From Euonymus europaeus (taxonomy: Eukaryota; Streptophyta; Magnoliopsida; Celastrales; Celastraceae): a stretch of 64,000 nt of DNA. Shown here piece after piece: positions 1 to 12,800 of the stretch. The stretch is from NCBI GenBank assembly GCA_963580455.1, contig OY756957.1, positions 4,407,001 to 4,471,000 of the forward strand. Direction: 5' to 3'. Numbering within the stretch: the stretch's first letter is position 1; each line of letters starts with the position of its first letter. The notes beneath the pieces are model-generated. The model worked only from the letters and a program-made list of their open reading frames with translations. It was not told the origin of the DNA and searched no databases. The position numbers and the translations under genes were made by a program.

Positions 1-1011
1 GATGTTTTTGGGATGAAAATCACTGGAATCTCTAGTATTACTGTTTCATTTTAGAGCAAATAAATTTGTAAATTTAAGGATTAAACTGTTCACATCTAAC
101 GTTATTAACAACTATTTACTAATTCAAATAAACCAGGCTCTATATATATATATATATTTCATGAAAAGTTCTATGTTTCCCAGTTGTGCCTGTCTTAATC
201 GTAATTAACTGCTGCCTGCTTTCTTTGACATAAACAGCATTTCAGCTGGTTAACATCAGGCAAGAAAAATCTTTCTCAGCATTAACTATAATTAGACAAT
301 TTGATCCAAAAACTATGCTACTTGACTACTTGTTGAGGATAACAACACATGTCGCACTTTTATTTGTTAACTTGCATACAAAGTTGACCGTGGACCTATG
401 CTTCTTGACTACTTATTAAGGACTACGTACGTAAGTTGTTTCTTGTTATCAGTCGATCTCCTTCATATATAGGACTCTTAAGAATATATATATATATATA
501 TATATATCCAGGTGCAATCTAGCTAGCTGTAAATAGAAATTAGATCAGATCGAGACCTAAATAAATGAATCATATTATCAATTCACCAAGCAAATCATTA
601 ATACTTTGAATCGGAGATTTAGAATAAGTATGGGCTGGAGAAGGGTTCGTGGTTCATGACTTCCATTTGTAATTGATGACTAAAAACTAGCTCGATTTTG
701 GTGACATCAGAGGTGATTATTTGATTTTCCTTGACTAATTCCTCCTATACATAAGAAAACATAAGCTATGGGAGGCCTCAAGTTTATTCTTGGATGACCT
801 ATTTGATGCTTAAGTCGGTTTGGAATATTATTAGGGAGTTGTGCACGGCGCTTAGAGCTCTTGCTTTGAAAGTCAATCTTCGGAATTTAGGATCATTTAC
901 CTTATATTGGATTCCCTCCTTTTATGAGTCCGAGAAATGTAATTTTGATAGGATATTATATATGGCCTTCTTTTTTTTTCATCTTTAGGATAATTTTTTA
1001 AATGGTGAAAT

Positions 1012-1132
1012 CGGTCCGTTTGGATCAGAGTATGTCTTATAGAGTATAAGTTGTCGTAAAACGTAAAATCTGAAAGTGTCTGAGAGTATGGGGGTGACAG
1101 AGTATAAATTAGCGTATACTATGAAACAAACA
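1012..1132 (-). mobile_element. Tourist-like MITE relic (same family as 40723-40837)
   Basis: The left end reads TCCGTTTGGATCAGAGTAT and the right end reads GTATACTATGAAACAAAC, which gives imperfect terminal inverted repeats. The interior (TAGAGTATAA, CTGAGAGTATGGGG) matches, in reverse orientation, the better preserved copy at 40723-40837. The target-site duplication is no longer clear, so this looks like the older copy. It is non-coding. Confidence 0.6.
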
Positions 1133-1785
1133 TGATAGTCTCATTTCACAAAATATATAATCCCTCTTTTTCAGTTCCTTTGGTGCATGTTTGGCCATCC
1201 AATATTTTCGTGGTGACACCTCATTTGCCCTTACCTCTGGACCATCCCACCTATCACCAACAGTACTGGTGGTTCCGTGTTCGGGAGGGGAGGATTTGGG
1301 AGGTTCTAATAAAAATGTACAGTCATATACATTTTTGTCTCTGGTCCCATATATACAGTTACAAAATTCAGAATTTCAAAGTTTCAACCAATTAAAGGGT
1401 GTTGAATAAGGCACGGCAATCAAGAGTTACTATCGTTTCTTGAGGGGTCATTCGAGCTGCGATAAATTATATATTTAATAGATATAGATATGGAATAATT
1501 TTATGAATCCCATACACACACGTGTGCTTATATAAATACATGCATGCACTGATGCACCATCCATTAAGGCATTAAACTTAAAATATGGATGAGAATCCTC
1601 GGGAAGGTCAAATGACTGAAGAGCCGACCACGCTATTCTTTTATAGAATCTATACTTGTGCATGCGCGGACCCACAAGTAGAGATCTACTTTTTTTTATG
1701 TGTGTATAGATATAGACATAGATATAGATATAGATATGTAAGCACGAAGAGATATGGACGGCGCAATGGGCATGCATGCATGGAT

Positions 1786-1829
1786 ATAAATATATATATA
1801 TATATTTATATATATATATATATATATAT
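1786..1829. repeat. TA microsatellite
   Basis: An almost pure (TA)n run with a single interruption. It follows a degenerate GATATA tract near 1705-1740. Short frames reading YIYIYI on either strand are artefacts of this repeat. Confidence 0.9.
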
Positions 1830-3225
1830 GCAAATGATAGGAGCTTTTATCTTCATAGCATCCCATATTTTTACAGGATGGGCATCTAATTGATTATGTA
1901 TATATGTATATATGGTCCCACAAAGTTATGGCACAATTGAACCATTCAAGCGTAATGCAAAGCTCAATTAATATTGCTCTACATACATATATACATATAT
2001 AAGTAGGTTTATTTTTAGCAGTGTTTTATATTTCAATACCTATATGGCTATCTGGGAATTTATGAATATGGGTGGGTGGAGTTCTTAACAACTTGTAACT
2101 TGGAAAAATAAGTTTTACAAGTGAGACACAAAAAACGAGATGAATGCATAAGACTCCTGTATCTTTAAATGTGGAAGTACAAAATCAACCCCCAACATAT
2201 AACAAAATCTTTTTAAAGCCCAAGTCACTCGGGTTTAGCCCACTTATTACATGTAAGAGAAACAATGTCGTATATATGGGTCCGATGTATTATTTGGAAT
2301 TAGATAATTGAAAGTGAACAATATTTGATGTATATGAGGTGTAAAATTAATGCATAGCATATCTCTAGCCAGAAGACACTTGGCGTATATATAATATTGA
2401 CGGCTAACTTCTTGGTCAATCTTCTCACACCCCTTAATTAATCCATTAATCCACAGCAAAATTAAATAAAAATGGAGATAAAGGTTCTCCCTGACGCACA
2501 CATCTGCAAATTAATACTCAGTTGGGCATCCATTAACTACAATGACCCCTTGCAGATTTTATGCACTATCGTGTTTGGATAGATAAAAATAGAAATTGAA
2601 AAAAGAAATATTTGTTATTTCTCTTATTTAGATAGTCATTTATCACAAAAAAAAATTTACTTTACTAATTTATCCTTACTTTTATGTTAAAATTATTATG
2701 GATCGATAATGCCAAACTAAATTTTTATCTTATAGACACGTGATTCACTAATTCATTTCCTTCAAATTACCTCATTTTGATAGCAGATATTTTGGCAAAA
2801 CTTTGATGAAATCCTCCCAATTATCTTCAAAATCGTCATTTTCTTCCCCCTTCTAAACTATCAAAACAAAAGAATTAGAGAAAATTCATCGTCTTCTTCA
2901 TCCTTACCCTCAAATCGGTTAATCCAAATACAACTCAAGACTCTTATAATCTCCCCATGGTGATTTAAGTGACAACACCAAGTCCCAAAAATGAATAATA
3001 ATACTATGAAAAAATATGGAAATATGAAGCAAACCAATAAGCCAACAACAATTCAACAAATCAAGTCATCAAATAAACTTAATTACATCAATCTCAATTT
3101 CTCCCATATAATGGACAAATTCAAATAATGGAAACCATTAGATGATCAAATTAAAAATAAAAAAACACTAAAACCTAACACAATTGAATTATAAGAAAAT
3201 GCGTGGATCCATCATTGATCACTAA

Positions 3226-3447
3226 GGCATTGCTTAGCATTTTATAAATCGTGGGTTGGGTGAGGTTGGGAGGGGTACCCTCCCAATATCTATTTGGCAA
3301 AAACTACAAGTGAGTTCAGAAGGGTTCACGAACCCTTTCTAACCCTTATGAATATTTTTTAACACTTAAAATTTGAACTCCTCATTTTGATGAGTTCGGA
3401 GGGGTTCACAAAGTCTCAACCTCTCATTTATAAAATATCAAGCAAGA
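3226..3447. mobile_element. MITE-like element with about 35-bp inverted ends
   Basis: The left end (ATTGCTTAGCATTTTATAAA) is mirrored by the right end, which reads CTTGCTTGATATTTTATAAA on the opposite strand. The pairing continues inwards through GGTTGGG/GAGGTTGAG-like segments, and the interior contains mirrored GAACCC/GGGTTC and CTCATTTTGATGAG motifs. There is no coding capacity. The element type (Mutator-, hAT- or Harbinger-derived) cannot be decided because no clean target-site duplication is visible. Confidence 0.5.
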
Positions 3448-3711
3448 AAAGGTCTCTCAAAATCAAAAAATGAGCAAATTGAGAGAATTGACAAGAGAAA
3501 ATTTATTTTTTGGTGCGAAATAAGAGTTGAATGGCATTTATTGAAGGAAAACAGTAGAGGGGCTCATTTGTACTCTAAGAAGAAGTATAGGGGCTTCTTT
3601 TGTAATAATAACTTCTTTTTGCATATTTTTTTATGAGGAACGGTCTAGATTAGACCGGGTAATCTAACCGTTAGAAAATCATGACTTGGGATGTCTGTGG
3701 AGGGCTTTGTT

Positions 3712-3720
3712 AAACCCTAA
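3712..3720 (+). promoter_or_regulatory. Telo-box AAACCCTAA upstream of the WDR75-like gene
   Basis: An exact AAACCCTAA lies 83 bp before the start codon of the WD40 gene. Telo-boxes are enriched close to the transcription start of plant ribosomal-protein and ribosome-biogenesis genes. The position and the gene's predicted role fit that pattern, but function is inferred from the motif alone. Confidence 0.55.
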
Positions 3721-3802
3721 ACGGCTAAACCACCATCAACGGCCATCATATTGGTATCGACCGGCGAATTGAGAAATTGATTGCAGTCTGCAGAGCAAAA
3801 AT

Positions 3803-6800
3803 ATGATTAGAGGCGGTAGAAGCTGCGTATCATCACCTCCGGCTTTCTCCAACGATGCCAAGAGACTTCTCGTTTGCACCGGCAATGCTGTCTCCATCTT
3901 CAGCACCTCCACTGGCTTACAGGTTAACTCTCCAAGTCTTCAGTTATCCATACATGTCAAGCCCCACGTTTAACTCAAAATTGCAATGACGTACTTTCTC
4001 GATTCAGATTGCATCCTTGGAAGGTCACACAGACATTGTGACAACTGTGATAGTGGTGCCGGCGACAAATCAAGCCAGCCAGAGATTGTGTTACTGCTGG
4101 ACGGCCTCGTTGGATGGGACCATTCGGTATTGGGATTTTTCCGTGCCGGAGTTGGTGAAGAAAATTGATACCCGGTTCCCTGTTCACTCCATGGTAAAGC
4201 AGCACTTTTTTCTCTTCTGTAGACAAAGCTCAATTGGCCCAACTAGTGATTATGTGTGCTTGATTATGCCTAATATGATCTTATATAGTTTGAAGGGATC
4301 AATGACTATTTTACCTGTTCAGGTAATTCCATCTATACTAGGTCAACCAGCTGAAAGCAATGAAAAAGAACCCAAGCTTTTCGCTTATGTCTCTGTTGAA
4401 GGTGCAAGAAAGCTAGCAAATGGTTCCACCGCTTTATGTGGACATATTAAGAAGTGTAACCTAACTGACTCACGTCTGGGAGTAACTTTGGCGGAGGTAT
4501 ACTTTCAATGGATCCCTTTATGTTATGTTATTTGTTCTGATACTCCATTCATTTCGCGACCTCGTAAAATTGTACTTTGTTACAATTTAATTACTCAACA
4601 CTTGAAGAAACTTGTGCCTTAGAGACTGGAGGGAATTATTGGATTAGATGAACCTTATGCATTGAGTTTCAGGAAAATCCATTTTTCATGGATAATTTTG
4701 AAGTAAGGGAGGATGAAGGTGTCTGTGTTATTAAATTTGAAGGACATAATTTTATTGTCTTATTCACAATTTTAACTGCCCAGTATGAGAAAAGGGTGGC
4801 AGATTTGATTTTTCTTTCAAAAAAATTTAAATGCTTGATTAAAAGGATTAGGCAAAATGCCAACATGCATTTTGCTGAAACCACTCATGTTGAGCAGCAT
4901 ACCTTGAATCAGTGTGCATAAAGCGGTGAGCAACATTTCAAGCTTGCCATATTGGCCTCCTCAAGTTGCATATGAATTTTATAGATATAAATCTCTTATC
5001 TGTTATTCTTGTTGAATTTGGTACTATGTTGGTGAAATGGTAAAAGTTGTATGATGTTCCACCTATCACTTTTTGACAGACAAATGAACCAGTGGTTATC
5101 ACTATTAGTTCTATAGGAAAGTTCTTTGGCGTCCGAGACAGTCGCAAAATTCGTATATGGAAAGTCCCAGCACTGGAAGCTGAACGTGCGGAGATTAAGA
5201 AAATAACACTACATCATACAAGGAAAATGACAGTTCTCGCATTCCACCCAAATCAAAATATTATTGCTGCAGGTGATTTGACTGGGAGAATTTTAATCTG
5301 GAGGGGATTTGGCAGTAGAACTTTTGCTCTTGACAATGGTCTGATGGGTGGAAGTTCGATAAATAACGTTGAAGATCGACCTGGGGTGAGGGGGGATGAT
5401 GATGCTGATTCCTGCTCAACATGGCACTGGCACCCTTCTGAATTTACTTTATTGTCTTTTTCCTCCGATGGGGCATATTTGTATTCAGGTAAGGATAATA
5501 TTTCTACCTTGGGAAACTGGCTGATCTTTTAATATGCAGTTTGTCTTTCATTTTTATGTCATTGATGGATCATGCATTAGGGTGCTGGAATGGGGCAAAA
5601 AGTGAGTTTTCCTTTGGTTGTTCTCGATATTAAAATAAGTTTGAGATTTTTTATTGGTTTTCTTGCGGCTATAGTTGTGAGTATTAGAGATATTTTGAAA
5701 TCACTTGAACCATGCAAAGATCTATGGTTTTCAATTAATTTATATGACCCATTTCTTAATTGTTTTTGTGTTGTGCATTTTGCTGCTTGTAGATGTTCTT
5801 TAGTTCCTATGAACCAGAGGTTTGGAAATGTGTTAAAATTGCTATGTTAAAAAATGCTACAGGATAAAGTAGATATTTCAAGAGATAAGAGCGGATATAT
5901 TATTTTAGTTGGGCTGGACCTGGTTATATTTGTATGTATATTGTATGCCACTGGAATGTTTGATATTTTCTATTGACCATTCTGATGCTGGCAAGAATAT
6001 AGAAAATATAAATGTTCGTAGCTTACTCATGTTGAAGCTTTTTCTTCTATGATTATTTGTATATTGTATACTCCTCATTGAAGTTTTGTTGGTATGTAGG
6101 TGGAAAGGAAGGAGTTCTTGTTGTCTGGCAGCTGGACACTGGGAAGAAGAAATTTTTACCCAGAATTGGTTCTCCCCTTCTATATTTTACAGCTTCCCCA
6201 GATCCAACACATTGCTCTGTAAGTAGCTATTATTGTTTGGAGAAGCATCGGCTGATTAATTGCTAGTTTCTAATTTTACTAATACAAATTTATTTAGATA
6301 TCTTGTGCAGATAATCAAATCCATCTTGTAAAGATGCCCTTAATGGAAATTATCAAGTCCATTTCTGGGATCAAGGTTTGCTTTTGTTGACGTAGTAATC
6401 TATGGTTGGCCTGCAATTTTGTGTGATTAGTATGTGTTTTGCTCTTAGCATTCCTTCAAGGAATGGTTTTACAAATTTATGAATCTTATCTCCCATTGAA
6501 CAAACTCCAAACTTTTGGGATAAAGGCTTGGACGACGACGATAATGATATCTAAAATTGAACAAACCTAGGCTATCGCTGCTTATGGACTGAGTTGTACT
6601 GAAGCGGGAAATTTCCATATATGCCGCTTGGATTATTTATTTTAACTTGCTTGATAAGTAATAAGTAGCAAGAAAGAAGTAAGGGATATAAAGATGGAGG
6701 AGAAAACTTGAATAGGAAGGATATACAGGAAAAGGAAGAAAAAATTAATTTAGAATATTAAGAGGACTCTCGTTTTTTGGTTTGAAACTCAAGAAGAACA

Positions 6801-9800
6801 ATTATGTTAAACATTCACAGTCAGGTCTCATTCTATTTGACATAAGAGACTTGATACATGTGGAAATCATTCTTGTAATCCTTTGGCCCAGCAAACCCTT
6901 GAAAATTTAATAAAAAGAAAATAGAAGGTGGAATGAAGCATTCGGAGAAACCTTCTATTTGAGTCAATCTCTTTGTCTCCTTTAATTCGCATGTTGTTTG
7001 GGGTTATGCATATCACAAATAATGTTTAAACGGAGTTTTCCTTTGGGGCTTATTCAGTCTTGTTTCTATTCTGCTGCAAAGGAATGTTTTCACTTTCGAT
7101 TGTTCTAAAATTTCATTCCATTTTTTCAGCTTCCTTGGTCATCTTCAGAATTATATAGCAATGTATATAATAAAGTCGCCTTCAATCAAAATGCTGGTCT
7201 AGTTGCCTTACCTACAGAGAGTTACAGTATCCAGCTTTACAGCCTGTACGATGACCGTGAAATATCTGAGGTGAGGTTTCTTTGGCTGTAAACTTGATGT
7301 TTATTAGTGCCAAATCTAACGTATAGCTCAAGTACTATCCATTGATTTTCTAATTATAGGGATTCTTACCATTTATCAAAGGTGGTTGTGCAGATGTGTG
7401 TTATTATTTTGATAATATTATTTGTTACACTATGCTTTATGCTGGACCTCTTCAGATCTCTAAAAATTTGGTTATTAATTTGACCAATTGCTTCATTTTC
7501 CTGTTCTTTGAAAATTTTGTTATTTCTTTGAGCTGTTTGATTTTGTGCTTCACAGTTGTGTTGGGAGATTCTATTGCACTGTATTTCACAGTGAATAAAG
7601 ATTTTTGTTTAAGATTTTGGCCATTGGTTTCTTCTAGTTGGAATTTGATTTTCAAAAAATGGACAATGCTTCTGTTTCAGGTTCAAGTTTGTGAGAGAAA
7701 CCCTCAACCAGGTGATGATGTCACGGTAAGTTGACATCCAGTTTCTTTCAGCATTTGATGATACTTTGTTTGTGATTCATACTTCCAGCTTGGTTACCGT
7801 CGCCAAGGACACATCCTTTGACATAAAATTGCTGAAATATGAATTACAATCAATGTCTTGGAATGTTGGTGTTACAGTTAGTAGTCACTTTGGTGGCCCT
7901 GTCCCCAGATGGCTCTATGATGAGTACTGCTGAAGTAAAACTTGCTGAAGAAGGCCTAGGAGGGCTTGTATGTCTTAAGTTTTGGTCGTCTGAAGCGCTG
8001 AATAAAGATTTCAGCTTAACCACCATTGTTTATGAACCTCACAGGTTTGTCTCTACTTGTTAACTGAGCAAAGGCAAATGATTAATGTTTGTGTGAGAGA
8101 TTATGCTATTACAATTTTTGTTGTTGATAGGGACTTTTCCAGATTTTTAATTTGTTAGGTAATCTTATCTTTGTGCTAGCAAATACCTACCAAAGTTTAT
8201 TTCAATTAGAATTTATTTTGCATAGTAGTGATGAAGGTATCATTGTGAATTTGTGATTGCGCAGGGATGCAGGCATTTCTGCTGTTGCTTTCCACCCTAC
8301 CAAGCATATGGCTGTTAGCTCATCATATGGTGGGGACTTCAAGGTAATCTTTCATTTGAAACAAAATGATTATACTCTTATGCTCGAAATTTAAAGAAGT
8401 TTTGTGAAATCTGCAATTTCCTTTTTCACATGTCAGGTTTGGGTTTGCAGAGATGGGATTCGGCAAGGGAATGAGATAATTCAGAATTCCAGCTGGACTT
8501 GTCACGCTGTTGGGTCCTATAAGTAAGAACATGTTTTATTCTGGGGTTTTGTCTTGTTTCCCGACCCGTTCTGGTACTGAAGTTTTTGCTTTATGAATAA
8601 TTGAAACCACTTCTGTGGGAGTAACGTTTTATAAACTAATGAAAGTTACTTTGAGCCCCCAGCTTTCTTCTTTCATTACCAATGCTATAGTTCGTCTTTT
8701 GCTTGCATTTTTGTATATTTCAAAACTCGATATGATTTGGTCCTCTGGGAATGAAAAACTATGTCTCCTTTATATGCATTTTTTCTTATCATGTAATTAC
8801 CTTAACCCATTCAGAAAAACTTGAGAATCTTTTCATCTTTTCCTTCCAGGAAAAAGCCAATGACAGCAGTGGCATTTTCTTATGATGGTTCTGTTCTGGC
8901 CGTTGCTGCCGAAACTGTGATTACATTGTGGGACCCAGAAAAGAATGTTATTGTAGCCATAATGGGCGAGGCTATCATGGTATATATATATGTTTAAGTT
9001 TTTATTCTTACCCTAATATATTAGACAATGGCAACAAATGCATGGCAACAGGCGCCCTACTTTAGATACAGGTGATTCTGGTTGGAGCACCTTTGTTCTC
9101 TTCTGCTCTTATAGATGGCACATCATGGTCTCTATAATCATCCTTATCACATAATGAAAGCATGCACTGTGTGGGATTTGACCCTAAATAAAGTGGTTCC
9201 CTGCATATAATGCCAATATGGAAACGATTGCTTGCCAATTTCTGAAGTCTGTATGAACGAAAGTTTAATTTTATTCAGAAATCCTTGCCTCGAGTGTTTG
9301 TAACTTTTTAACCTCAAGGTTCGTTTAGCATACTATTTTTACATAAAGAAAGATGGTTAGAAATGCCCGAAATACGACAACATAAAAGCATAATTTTCTT
9401 TTTTAAGTAAATTGCCTTTTGTGAGATAAGTTACTTAATTTGTGATTATTTAATAGTCTAATTTGGTTTCCAGCACACTGGCTTATGCATACATTTTAAA
9501 AAAAAATCCATGCTTCTCTCTCGCTCCCTCTCCGCATCTATCTCTCTGGATAAACTATCATTATTCCAAAGGTAATTGTTTTCAGGAAATTCTTTTTGCA
9601 GCCAATTGTGAACCTCTCTTTCATTGGTAATTCAGAGTATCTTGTAGCTGCGTCTTGGGGTTCTTCTAAACCACAACTATCGGTTTGGAGTATGTTAAAA
9701 CTGTCAGTCTCTTGGTCATACAAGCTTCATGTTGAAGGTGAAATCCTATATTTCTATTTAGCTGGAAGAGTATTTTGACTGCATTATTTTGCTTTTCTTT

Positions 9801-12800
9801 TGGTTTTGCTCCGTATAACTTTCTGGCCATGTACATTTTTCTGCAGTTGAAATTATTTAATGTCTTAACATGCTTATATAAGCCATAAAATCCTTCCTCG
9901 TCTGCTTTAAGCTGTGGTAAGATTCTTCAAACTAGTGCAGCAGATGTTTAAACTTGAAATGAATCAATGAGATTTTGAATGCTTTTCTTGTTCACGAGGC
10001 TATGATAGCTTCTTTCTTCACCCCTTGGTGCTCTAATAAATCTTGTTTCCATTCAAAGAAAATATGTTATGATACATACAGTTAAAAGGGATGGAGTACG
10101 ATAACTACTAAACCAAGAAAATTAGCCACTGATGTATCTTGCATTATACAGAATTGTACAGATTTTGATATGGCTGATTTAACTATAGTGTAAATGATGT
10201 GGAATGGGAAATCCAAATGTTTCCACATTTTCAGTTCTGTTAAATTTGGATTCTTTTGTCCTTTTTTATTGCAATTTTTATTTTTCTAGAAGTAGATGTG
10301 GTAGATGTTACTTTGAATTTGAATTATTAAGGTTTGTAGTTTTTTATTTAAAAATTCAAAGAGTCTTTATTCTGTAAGTTTCCCATTGAGCAATAATGTT
10401 ATATTTAAACCCTAATGGTTCTGAGGATATGCATTCAGAATAATTTTGTGTTAGGGATCTTTTGTCCAAAATCCAAGCCTGTTAGTAGATTATGACTCCT
10501 AATTACAGTGCAACTGTACAACTCATCATAAAAGTTTACTTATAATCATTTTGGACAGTTGCTGCTTGTTTGAGCTCAGTATCTGTCTTACTTTAAACTG
10601 GGGTATTTCCTGCCTAACTGATCCTCCTGGATTAGCTGGGTAGCAATGGTATATTGTGGGAATTATTAGATCCCCAAGTGCAGCTTTCCACCCCAGGTGC
10701 AATTAAATTTAGTGTCAGGAGCATTGTTGGATATAAGGAAAAGCTCAATTGGTTGGAGAAAATGCATGAATACTTCTGTGGAAAGAGTCTAGTGGCTTGG
10801 AACGCTACTATTTCATAAGATGGAGGTAGGACCTCTGTAGGAAGGTATTAAGGTAATGAGGCTACTAAATGAAATAGGTGCTGGAATGTCGTAAGAAATT
10901 GGTTCAGTATATAGTACTAGCATTGAACATCTAGTATCATACAATGTCCATGCCACTAAATACCATAAATCTTCAATGCGGCTGACTTCAAACATGTTCT
11001 GAGTTTGCAGTGGTCGTATAAGCTAGTTTTTATGATACAGTTGCATAATTGGAATGAAAATGAGATAAATCAATTAATCATATCATCTTTGTCCATTTTT
11101 TTCCTCTTCTGGTAATTAACTAGATCGTTGCCAAGTATCTAGAAGATCAGTAAAATGCCTGGGATTACTGCAGAGGCGTAAACAGCCAAAGGACTTATTA
11201 GAGTAAATTAGCGTATTTAAGTATTTGATTCATTAAGAGCAATGTCATCATTTGTTTGTCATATAGTTGCAGAACTTTTGATTTTAAAGAAAAGGGATGG
11301 TGATGACATGCTAAGACCACGCAAATATGTTTTCATTAGCCTCTAGATTATTAATGATGACCATGTTATGACAATGACGAAAAACTGGCTAGAATGAGAG
11401 TCAAAAGAAATTTCTTGGTAGAGATGGCTTTTTGATCAGTGGAGACTTGAGAGAAACTGAAGGTTAATAACAACTGACCAGAAAGTGAATTAAGAGAAGA
11501 TAAGAGAGATTGAGAATTGGAAAGGAGCAGTGAAGAAAAGCCAAGAATAAGGAGAAAGGGAGAGAAATCGAGGCTTTGATTTTTTTTTTCCTTCAAAATA
11601 AGCTCACTTTGTGTCTCGCTCCAGAAGATGTGAATTTTTTTCCTAAGAAAAACTCTAGGTCATATATAGGCCAAATCCCAAAGATTAAAAAAAAAAAACC
11701 ACAAAACATAAAAACAAGTGAGGGTAGAAGTCTTAAATTAGAATATGCAACCCCCACCACACACACACACACACACACTGCGAAAGAAGAAATAATGCTC
11801 AATCACCCAACCACAAAAGTGATTGAGCCATACTCCAGTATCCATAAACTGTTTTGAGAAGAAGCTTTGATGGCGATGATGATGTTGAATGCATTATATG
11901 CATCTACCATTGTTCAATTCTTATCATTTAGGGTGCTTTTAACAGTGTTATGCATATATGATATATGCAGCTCTAGCATGTGCCATGGATTCATCTTCTT
12001 TTGCTGTTCTTGCACTTTGTCCCGAATCAAAGAAAAAAACTGAATCTGACAATCATATGGTTCAAGGAAGTGATGGATTGATCTTATTATTCAATGCAAT
12101 GGATCCCATTCCTGTGGCCACCTGGTCTGTAAGAAGGGTATGATATGTTTCTTGCCTTAACTATTTTTGATTTTTGATCATGAATTGCTCTGTTCATCAG
12201 GAATTACTTCTATAGCCAACCCTCACATTGTTTGGGATTAAAGACTTTGATGATGATTATAGGGATTTAGTCCTTATTTCTTTCCTGAAGTTTTGACTGT
12301 GAACCCCAATATAGTGGATTGCAAAGCTTTTGTTTGTTATGATGAACTTCATTTATTCAAAGTTCAACATGTAATGCGTCTTTTGTAAGGAAAAAAAGAA
12401 AATAAATTGTGGAAAGAGAAGGAAAGGAGATTGGTATTCGTTCTGGGATCATAATTGCTTGAATAGTCAATGGGAACACGGAAGCGAGAAAAAATAGGGA
12501 GAGCAAAGTGGCCAAGCCAGAAGGCTGTGCTCTGATAAGCTATTTAAGGTGTTATTATACTCGTTAAAGAAGAGAGGGTTATCCATTTCCAATAGTTGCT
12601 GCTTGAGTCAGTGGGATGCTGAAAGCATCAGTCACACTTCACTCCATTGTACATGGAACAGAAAATTTTGGCAAACCATCTGAAATATGATGGGTATCAG
12701 TTGGGTCATTACTGGAAGTTTGATTGCAAAATTAAATGCTTGGGGTTGGTTATGAAGGATCAAATAAAGAGGGAGATCTTAAAGAGTATCCCTATGATCA

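Larger units (their letters stand above)
1..3711. other. Intergenic, repeat-rich, no gene seen
   Basis: AT-rich DNA upstream of the WD40 gene. Open frames here are short and low in complexity, and none resembles a known protein. It holds TA microsatellites near 140-160, 482-507 and 1786-1829, a GATATA-type tract near 1705-1740, a Tourist-like MITE relic at about 1012-1132 and a longer MITE-like inverted repeat at about 3226-3447, both listed separately. Confidence 0.7.

Noticed and set aside
1475..1893. Frames of about 100 codons on both strands
   Set aside because: Produced by TA/GATATA microsatellites (YIYIYI, RYRYRY).
4650..4920. Open frames between exons 3 and 4 of the WDR75-like gene, considered as an extra exon
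   Set aside because: Exons 3 and 4 join directly in frame (LGVTLAE-TNEPVVITIS) with good splice sites, so an extra exon would break the conserved blade.
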